A stretch of 64,000 nucleotides of DNA from 3107 sp001483205. Lineage in GTDB: Bacteria; Pseudomonadota; Alphaproteobacteria; Rhodobacterales; Rhodobacteraceae. Below the pieces are notes generated by a model that saw only the letters and a program-made list of their open reading frames with translations, was not told where the DNA came from and did no database searches. Made by a program: the position numbers and the translations under genes. The stretch lies in contig OZ219809.1 of assembly GCA_964291375.2 (NCBI GenBank), forward strand, positions 1 to 64,000. The letters are read 5' to 3'. Positions 1 to 9,957 of the stretch are shown here, piece by piece (the first letter of the stretch is position 1; every line of letters begins with the position of its first letter).

Positions 1-2794
1 AGTTCGTCGGCCTTCACCGCCCGGTTCAGCTTTTCGGAGCCGGTGACGGGTTTTGTGGTTGGCGACATCAGCGTCGGCAACGGCGCGGCCGGATCCTTCA
101 CCCCGGTCACCGCCGATCAGGTGTGGACGGCGGAGATCACGCCTCGGCGGAGGGCGAGGTGACGATAGACGTTGCGGCGGCGGCGGCGACGGATGCGGCG
201 GGCAACCCGAGCACTGCGGCCACGCAGGCCACGTCCGTCTATGACACCAGCGCGCCGGGTGTTGCGTCGATCGTGCATCAGACGCCGGGGAGTTCGCCGA
301 CGAATGCGGACAGCGTGACCTGGCGGGTGACGTTCAGCGAGGACGTGAAGAATGTGAACGCGGCGGATTTCACGGTGAGCGGCACAACGGCACAGCTGAA
401 TTTCAGTGAAGTGACGGCCTCAAGGGTGTATGACGTGACCGCCTCGGGGGGCAATCTGGCGGGGCTGAATGCGACGGTGACGCTCGGCTTTGCGGGCGGG
501 CAGAATATCGCCGATCTTGCCGACAACGCCCTTTCCAACACCGCGCCGACGGGGACGAATGAAAGCGCTTACGTGATCGACAACACCGCGCCGGGGGTTG
601 CGTCGATTGTGCATCAGACGCCGGGGAGTTCGCCGACGAATGCGGACAGCGTGACCTGGCGGGTGACGTTCAGCGAGGACGTGAAGAATGTGAACGCGGC
701 GGATTTCACGGTGAGCGGCACAACGGCACAGCTGAATTTCAGCGAAGTGACGGCCTCGCGTGTGTATGACGTGACCGCCTCGGGTGGCAATCTGGCGGGG
801 CTGAATGCGACGGTGACGCTCGGCTTTGCGGGCGGGCAGAATATCGCCGATCTTGCCGACAACGCCCTTTCCAACACCGCGCCGACGGGGACGGATGAAA
901 GCGCTTACGTGATCGACAACACCGCGCCGGGGGTGACGATTTCGGATGTTCCGGCGCGCAGTTCGTCGGCCTTCACCGCCCGGTTCAGCTTTTCGGAACC
1001 GGTGACGGGTTTTGTGGTTGGCGACATCAGCGTCGGCAACGGCGCGGCCGGGTCCTTCACCCCGGTCACCGCCGATCAGGTGTGGACGGCGGAGATCACG
1101 CCCTCGGCGGAGGGCGAGGTGACGATAGACGTTGCGGCGGCGGCGGCGACGGATGCGGCGGGCAACCCGAGCACTGCGGCCACGCAGGCCACGTCCGTCT
1201 ATGACACCAGCGCGCCGGGTGTTGCGTCGATCGTGCATCAGACGCCGGGGAGTTCGCCGACGAATGCGGACAGCGTGACCTGGCGGGTGACGTTCAGCAA
1301 GGACGTGAAGAATGTGGACGCGGCGGATTTCACGGTGAGCGGCACAACGGCACAGCTGAATTTCAGTGAAGTGACGGCCTCGCTTGTGTATGACGTGACC
1401 GCCTCGGGTGGCAATCTGGCGGGGCTGAATGCGACGGTGACGCTCGGCTTTGCGGGCGGGCAGAATATCGCCGATCTTGCCGACAACGCCCTTTCCAACA
1501 CCGCGCCGACGGGGACGGATGAAAGCGCTTACGTGATCGACAACACCGCGCCGGGGGTGACGATTTCGGATGTTCCGGCGCGCAGTTCGTCGGCCTTCAC
1601 CGCCCGGTTCAGCTTTTCGGAGCCGGTGACGGGTTTTGTGGTTGGCGACATCAGCGTCGGCAACGGCGCGGCCGGATCCTTCACCCCGGTCACCGCCGAT
1701 CAGGTGTGGACGGCGGAGATCACGCCCTCGGCGGAGGGCGAGGTGACGATAGACGTTGCGGCGGCGGCGGCGACGGATGCGGCGGGCAACCCGAGCACTG
1801 CGGCCACGCAGGCCACGTCCGTCTATGACACCAGCGCGCCGGGTGTTGCGTCGATCGTGCATCAGACGCCGGGGAGTTCGCCGACGAATGCGGACAGCGT
1901 GACCTGGCGGGTGACGTTCAGCAAGGACGTGAAGAATGTGGACGCGGCGGATTTCACGGTGAGCGGCACAACGGCACAGCTGAATTTCAGTGAAGTGACG
2001 GCCTCGCGTGTGTATGACGTGACCGCCTCGGGTGGCAATCTGGCGGGGCTGAATGCGACGGTGACGCTCGGCTTTGCGGGCGGGCAGAATATCGCCGATC
2101 TTGCCGACAACGCCCTTTCCAACACCGCGCCGACGGGGACGGATGAAAGCGCTTACGTGATCGACAACACCGCGCCGGGGGTGACGATTTCGGATGTTCC
2201 GGCGCGCAGTTCGTCGGCCTTGAGCGGCACAACGGCACACCGCCTCGCGTGTGTATGACGTGACCGCCTCGGGTGGCAATCTGGCGGGGCTGAATGCGAC
2301 GGTGACGCTCGGCTTTGCGGGCGGGCAGAATATCGCCGATCTTGCCGACAACGCCCTTTCCAACACCGCGCCGACGGGGACGGATGAAAGCGCTTACGTG
2401 ATCGACAACACCGCGCCGGGGGTGACGATTTCGGATGTTCCGGCGCGCAGTTCGTCGGCCTTCACCGCCCGGTTCAGCTTTTCGGAACCGGTGACGGGTT
2501 TTGTGGTTGGCGACATCAGCGTCGGCAACGGCGCGGCCGGGTCCTTCACCCCGGTCACCGCCGATCAGGTGTGGACGGCGGAGATCACGCCCTCGGCGGA
2601 GGGCGAGGTGACGATAGACGTTGCGGCGGCGGCGGCGACGGATGCGGCGGGCAACCCGAGCACTGCGGCCACGCAGGCCACGTCCGTCTATGACACCAGC
2701 GCGCCGGGTGTTGCGTCGATCGTGCATCAGACGCCGGGGAGTTCGCCGACGAATGCGGACAGCGTGACCTGGCGGGTGACGTTCAGCGAAGGAC
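1..2794 (+). CDS. Upstream in-window part of a giant Ig-like repeat surface protein, broken by three frame changes
   Basis: This stretch continues from left of the window and encodes the same two Ig-like modules as the intact reading frame that follows. The frame is 1 at the left edge. It changes near 142 (one C missing compared with the otherwise identical repeats), again near 2222-2245 (a B module is cut after about 41 nt and fused inside an A module), and again near 2787-2790 (one extra base, GCGAAGG where other copies read GCGAGG or GCAAGG). With those three spots corrected, translation runs without a stop into the frame ending at 11854. Either the gene is truly broken here or the repeat array was mis-assembled. 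I favour assembly error because the next 9 kb are clean. The N-terminus and any signal peptide lie outside the window. Confidence 0.75.
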
Positions 2795-5700
2795 GTGAAG
2801 AATGTGAACGCGGCGGATTTCACGGTGAGCGGCACAACGGCACAGCTGAATTTCAGTGAAGTGACGGCCTCGCTTGTGTATGACGTGACCGCCTCGGGTG
2901 GCAATCTGGCGGGGCTGAATGCGACGGTGACGCTCGGCTTTGCGGGCGGGCAGAATATCGCCGATCTTGCCGACAACGCCCTTTCCAACACCGCGCCGAC
3001 GGGGACGGATGAAAGCGCTTACGTGATCGACAACACCGCGCCGGGGGTGACGATTTCGGATGTTCCGGCGCGCAGTTCGTCGGCCTTCACCGCCCGGTTC
3101 AGCTTTTCGGAGCCGGTGACGGGTTTTGTGGTTGGCGACATCAGCGTCGGCAACGGCGCGGCCGGATCCTTCACCCCGGTCACCGCCGATCAGGTGTGGA
3201 CGGCGGAGATCACGCCCTCGGCGGAGGGCGAGGTGACGATAGACGTTGCGGCGGCGGCGGCGACGGATGCGGCGGGCAACCCGAGCACTGCGGCCACGCA
3301 GGCCACGTCCGTCTATGACACCAGCGCGCCGGGTGTTGCGTCGATCGTGCATCAGACGCCGGGGAGTTCGCCGACGAATGCGGACAGCGTGACCTGGCGG
3401 GTGACGTTCAGCAAGGACGTGAAGAATGTGGACGCGGCGGATTTCACGGTGAGCGGCACAACGGCACAGCTGAATTTCAGTGAAGTGACGGCCTCGCGTG
3501 TGTATGACGTGACCGCCTCGGGTGGCAATCTGGCGGGGCTGAATGCGACGGTGACGCTCGGCTTTGCGGGCGGGCAGAATATCGCCGATCTTGCCGACAA
3601 CGCCCTTTCCAACACCGCGCCGACGGGGACGGATGAAAGCGCTTACGTGATCGACAACACCGCGCCGGGGGTGACGATTTCGGATGTTCCGGCGCGCAGT
3701 TCGTCGGCCTTCACCGCCCGGTTCAGCTTTTCGGAGCCGGTGACGGGTTTTGTGGTTGGCGACATCAGCGTCGGCAACGGCGCGGCCGGATCCTTCACCC
3801 CGGTCACCGCCGATCAGGTGTGGACGGCGGAGATCACGCCCTCGGCGGAGGGCGAGGTGACGATAGACGTTGCGGCGGCGGCGGCGACGGATGCGGCGGG
3901 CAACCCGAGCACTGCGGCCACGCAGGCCACGTCCGTCTATGACACCAGCGCGCCGGGTGTTGCGTCGATCGTGCATCAGACGCCGGGGAGTTCGCCGACG
4001 AATGCGGACAGCGTGACCTGGCGGGTGACGTTCAGCGAGGACGTGAAGAATGTGAACGCGGCGGATTTCACGGTGAGCGGCACAACGGCACAGCTGAATT
4101 TCAGTGAAGTGACGGCCTCAAGGGTGTATGACGTGACCGCCTCGGGGGGCAATCTGGCGGGGCTGAATGCGACGGTGACGCTCGGCTTTGCGGGCGGGCA
4201 GAATATCGCCGATCTTGCCGACAACGCCCTTTCCAACACCGCGCCGACGGGGACGAATGAAAGCGCTTACGTGATCGACAACACCGCGCCGGGGGTTGCG
4301 TCGATTGTGCATCAGACGCCGGGGAGTTCGCCGACGAATGCGGACAGCGTGACCTGGCGGGTGACGTTCAGCGAGGACGTGAAGAATGTGAACGCGGCGG
4401 ATTTCACGGTGAGCGGCACAACGGCACAGCTGAATTTCAGCGAAGTGACGGCCTCGCGTGTGTATGACGTGACCGCCTCGGGTGGCAATCTGGCGGGGCT
4501 GAATGCGACGGTGACGCTCGGCTTTGCGGGCGGGCAGAATATCGCCGATCTTGCCGACAACGCCCTTTCCAACACCGCGCCGACGGGGACGGATGAAAGC
4601 GCTTACGTGATCGACAACACCGCGCCGGGGGTGACGATTTCGGATGTTCCGGCGCGCAGTTCGTCGGCCTTCACCGCCCGGTTCAGCTTTTCGGAACCGG
4701 TGACGGGTTTTGTGGTTGGCGACATCAGCGTCGGCAACGGCGCGGCCGGGTCCTTCACCCCGGTCACCGCCGATCAGGTGTGGACGGCGGAGATCACGCC
4801 CTCGGCGGAGGGCGAGGTGACGATAGACGTTGCGGCGGCGGCGGCGACGGATGCGGCGGGCAACCCGAGCACTGCGGCCACGCAGGCCACGTCCGTCTAT
4901 GACACCAGCGCGCCGGGTGTTGCGTCGATCGTGCATCAGACGCCGGGGAGTTCGCCGACGAATGCGGACAGCGTGACCTGGCGGGTGACGTTCAGCAAGG
5001 ACGTGAAGAATGTGGACGCGGCGGATTTCACGGTGAGCGGCACAACGGCACAGCTGAATTTCAGTGAAGTGACGGCCTCGCTTGTGTATGACGTGACCGC
5101 CTCGGGTGGCAATCTGGCGGGGCTGAATGCGACGGTGACGCTCGGCTTTGCGGGCGGGCAGAATATCGCCGATCTTGCCGACAACGCCCTTTCCAACACC
5201 GCGCCGACGGGGACGGATGAAAGCGCTTACGTGATCGACAACACCGCGCCGGGGGTGACGATTTCGGATGTTCCGGCGCGCAGTTCGTCGGCCTTCACCG
5301 CCCGGTTCAGCTTTTCGGAGCCGGTGACGGGTTTTGTGGTTGGCGACATCAGCGTCGGCAACGGCGCGGCCGGATCCTTCACCCCGGTCACCGCCGATCA
5401 GGTGTGGACGGCGGAGATCACGCCCTCGGCGGAGGGCGAGGTGACGATAGACGTTGCGGCGGCGGCGGCGACGGATGCGGCGGGCAACCCGAGCACTGCG
5501 GCCACGCAGGCCACGTCCGTCTATGACACCAGCGCGCCGGGTGTTGCGTCGATCGTGCATCAGACGCCGGGGAGTTCGCCGACGAATGCGGACAGCGTGA
5601 CCTGGCGGGTGACGTTCAGCAAGGACGTGAAGAATGTGGACGCGGCGGATTTCACGGTGAGCGGCACAACGGCACAGCTGAATTTCAGTGAAGTGACGGC

Positions 5701-8700
5701 CTCGCGTGTGTATGACGTGACCGCCTCGGGTGGCAATCTGGCGGGGCTGAATGCGACGGTGACGCTCGGCTTTGCGGGCGGGCAGAATATCGCCGATCTT
5801 GCCGACAACGCCCTTTCCAACACCGCGCCGACGGGGACGGATGAAAGCGCTTACGTGATCGACAACACCGCGCCGGGGGTGACGATTTCGGATGTTCCGG
5901 CGCGCAGTTCGTCGGCCTTCACCGCCCGGTTCAGCTTTTCGGAGCCGGTGACGGGTTTTGTGGTTGGCGACATCAGCGTCGGCAACGGCGCGGCCGGATC
6001 CTTCACCCCGGTCACCGCCGATCAGGTGTGGACGGCGGAGATCACGCCCTCGGCGGAGGGCGAGGTGACGATAGACGTTGCGGCGGCGGCGGCGACGGAT
6101 GCGGCGGGCAACCCGAGCACTGCGGCCACGCAGGCCACGTCCGTCTATGACACCAGCGCGCCGGGTGTTGCGTCGATCGTGCATCAGACGCCGGGGAGTT
6201 CGCCGACGAATGCGGACAGCGTGACCTGGCGGGTGACGTTCAGCGAGGACGTGAAGAATGTGAACGCGGCGGATTTCACGGTGAGCAACACGACGGCACA
6301 GCTGAATTTCAGTGAAGTGACGGCCTCAAGGGTGTATGACGTGACCGCCTCGGGTGGCAATCTGGCGGGGCTGAATGCGACGGTGACGCTCGGCTTTGCG
6401 GGCGGGCAGAATATCGCCGATCTTGCCGACAACGCCCTTTCCAACACCGCGCCGACGGGGACGGATGAAAGCGCTTACGTGATCGACAACACCGCGCCGG
6501 GGGTGACGATTTCGGATGTTCCGGCGCGCAGTTCGTCGGCCTTCACCGCCCGGTTCAGCTTTTCGGAACCGGTGACGGGTTTTGTGGTTGGCGACATCAG
6601 CGTCGGCAACGGCGCGGCCGGGTCCTTCACCCCGGTCACCGCCGATCAGGTGTGGACGGCGGAGATCACGCCCTCGGCGGAGGGCGAGGTGACGATAGAC
6701 GTTGCGGCGGCGGCGGCGACGGATGCGGCGGGCAACCCGAGCACTGCGGCCACGCAGGCCACGTCCGTCTATGACACCAGCGCGCCGGGTGTTGCGTCGA
6801 TCGTGCATCAGACGCCGGGGAGTTCGCCGACGAATGCGGACAGCGTGACCTGGCGGGTGACGTTCAGCAAGGACGTGAAGAATGTGGACGCGGCGGATTT
6901 CACGGTGAGCGGCACAACGGCACAGCTGAATTTCAGTGAAGTGACGGCCTCGCGTGTGTATGACGTGACCGCCTCGGGTGGCAATCTGGCGGGGCTGAAT
7001 GCGACGGTGACGCTCGGCTTTGCGGGCGGGCAGAATATCGCCGATCTTGCCGACAACGCCCTTTCCAACACCGCGCCGACGGGGACGGATGAAAGCGCTT
7101 ACGTGATCGACAACACCGCGCCGGGGGTGACGATTTCGGATGTTCCGGCGCGCAGTTCGTCGGCCTTCACCGCCCGGTTCAGCTTTTCGGAGCCGGTGAC
7201 GGGTTTTGTGGTTGGCGACATCAGCGTCGGCAACGGCGCGGCCGGGTCCTTCACCCCGGTCACCGCCGATCAGGTGTGGACGGCGGAGATCACGCCCTCG
7301 GCGGAGGGCGAGGTGACGATAGACGTTGCGGCGGCGGCGGCGACGGATGCGGCGGGCAACCCGAGCACTGCGGCCACGCAGGCCACGTCCGTCTATGACA
7401 CCAGCGCGCCGGGTGTTGCGTCGATCGTGCATCAGACGCCGGGGAGTTCGCCGACGAATGCGGACAGCGTGACCTGGCGGGTGACGTTCAGCGAGGACGT
7501 GAAGAATGTGAACGCGGCGGATTTCACGGTGAGCAACACGACGGCACAGCTGAATTTCAGTGAAGTGACGGCCTCAAGGGTGTATGACGTGACCGCCTCG
7601 GGGGGCAATCTGGCGGGGCTGAATGCGACGGTGACGCTCGGCTTTGCGGGCGGGCAGAATATCGCCGATCTTGCCGACAACGCCCTTTCCAACACCGCGC
7701 CGACGGGGACGAATGAAAGCGCTTACGTGATCGACAACACCGCGCCGGGGGTTGCGTCGATTGTGCATCAGACGCCGGGGAGTTCGCCGACGAATGCGGA
7801 CAGCGTGACCTGGCGGGTGACGTTCAGCGAGGACGTGAAGAATGTGAACGCGGCGGATTTCACGGTGAGCGGCACAACGGCACAGCTGAATTTCAGCGAA
7901 GTGACGGCCTCGCGTGTGTATGACGTGACCGCCTCGGGTGGCAATCTGGCGGGGCTGAATGCGACGGTGACGCTCGGCTTTGCGGGCGGGCAGAATATCG
8001 CCGATCTTGCCGACAACGCCCTTTCCAACACCGCGCCGACGGGGACGGATGAAAGCGCTTACGTGATCGACAACACCGCGCCGGGGGTGACGATTTCGGA
8101 TGTTCCGGCGCGCAGTTCGTCGGCCTTCACCGCCCGGTTCAGCTTTTCGGAACCGGTGACGGGTTTTGTGGTTGGCGACATCAGCGTCGGCAACGGCGCG
8201 GCCGGGTCCTTCACCCCGGTCACCGCCGATCAGGTGTGGACGGCGGAGATCACGCCCTCGGCGGAGGGCGAGGTGACGATAGACGTTGCGGCGGCGGCGG
8301 CGACGGATGCGGCGGGCAACCCGAGCACTGCGGCCACGCAGGCCACGTCCGTCTATGACACCAGCGCGCCGGGTGTTGCGTCGATCGTGCATCAGACGCC
8401 GGGGAGTTCGCCGACGAATGCGGACAGCGTGACCTGGCGGGTGACGTTCAGCAAGGACGTGAAGAATGTGGACGCGGCGGATTTCACGGTGAGCGGCACA
8501 ACGGCACAGCTGAATTTCAGTGAAGTGACGGCCTCGCTTGTGTATGACGTGACCGCCTCGGGTGGCAATCTGGCGGGGCTGAATGCGACGGTGACGCTCG
8601 GCTTTGCGGGCGGGCAGAATATCGCCGATCTTGCCGACAACGCCCTTTCCAACACCGCGCCGACGGGGACGGATGAAAGCGCTTACGTGATCGACAACAC

Positions 8701-9957
8701 CGCGCCGGGGGTGACGATTTCGGATGTTCCGGCGCGCAGTTCGTCGGCCTTCACCGCCCGGTTCAGCTTTTCGGAGCCGGTGACGGGTTTTGTGGTTGGC
8801 GACATCAGCGTCGGCAACGGCGCGGCCGGATCCTTCACCCCGGTCACCGCCGATCAGGTGTGGACGGCGGAGATCACGCCCTCGGCGGAGGGCGAGGTGA
8901 CGATAGACGTTGCGGCGGCGGCGGCGACGGATGCGGCGGGCAACCCGAGCACTGCGGCCACGCAGGCCACGTCCGTCTATGACACCAGCGCGCCGGGTGT
9001 TGCGTCGATCGTGCATCAGACGCCGGGGAGTTCGCCGACGAATGCGGACAGCGTGACCTGGCGGGTGACGTTCAGCAAGGACGTGAAGAATGTGGACGCG
9101 GCGGATTTCACGGTGAGCGGCACAACGGCACAGCTGAATTTCAGTGAAGTGACGGCCTCGCGTGTGTATGACGTGACCGCCTCGGGTGGCAATCTGGCGG
9201 GGCTGAATGCGACGGTGACGCTCGGCTTTGCGGGCGGGCAGAATATCGCCGATCTTGCCGACAACGCCCTTTCCAACACCGCGCCGACGGGGACGGATGA
9301 AAGCGCTTACGTGATCGACAACACCGCGCCGGGGGTGACGATTTCGGATGTTCCGGCGCGCAGTTCGTCGGCCTTCACCGCCCGGTTCAGCTTTTCGGAA
9401 CCGGTGACGGGTTTTGTGGTTGGCGACATCAGCGTCGGCAACGGCGCGGCCGGGTCCTTCACCCCGGTCACCGCCGATCAGGTGTGGACGGCGGAGATCA
9501 CGCCCTCGGCGGAGGGCGAGGTGACGATAGACGTTGCGGCGGCGGCGGCGACGGATGCGGCGGGCAACCCGAGCACTGCGGCCACGCAGGCCACGTCCGT
9601 CTATGACACCAGCGCGCCGGGTGTTGCGTCGATCGTGCATCAGACGCCGGGGAGTTCGCCGACGAATGCGGACAGCGTGACCTGGCGGGTGACGTTCAGC
9701 AAGGACGTGAAGAATGTGGACGCGGCGGATTTCACGGTGAGCGGCACAACGGCACAGCTGAATTTCAGTGAAGTGACGGCCTCGCTTGTGTATGACGTGA
9801 CCGCCTCGGGTGGCAATCTGGCGGGGCTGAATGCGACGGTGACGCTCGGCTTTGCGGGCGGGCAGAATATCGCCGATCTTGCCGACAACGCCCTTTCCAA
9901 CACCGCGCCGACGGGGACGGATGAAAGCGCTTACGTGATCGACAACACCGCGCCGGG
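1..9957 (+). repeat. Tandem array of 336-bp (A) and 288-bp (B) coding repeats with a 3456-bp higher-order unit
   Basis: A modules start near 261, 597, 1221, 1845, 2710, 3335, 3959, 4295, 4919, 5543, 6167, 6791, 7415, 7751, 8375, 8999 and 9623, with a chimeric fragment near 2222. B modules follow most A modules, giving a 624-bp AB period. Three places (261/597, 3959/4295, 7415/7751) have two A modules in tandem. These doublets recur every 3456 bp (3959 to 7415), defining a higher-order unit of one A plus five AB pairs; the first interval is 3698 bp because of a 242-bp chimeric insertion. Copies differ at only a few positions, such as SEDVKNVN versus SKDVKNVD and SRVYD versus SLVYD. All module lengths are multiples of three. 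Confidence 0.95.

Noticed and set aside
278..9903. Many repeated minus-strand open frames (87, 334-688 residues) across the adhesin array
   Set aside because: They are mirror images of the plus-strand modules, recur at the module spacing, have Arg/His-rich compositions typical of antisense GC-rich frames, and lack ribosome-binding sites.
1..9957. CRISPR-like array
   Set aside because: The repeats are long, in-frame coding modules with no short unique spacers, and no cas genes are nearby.
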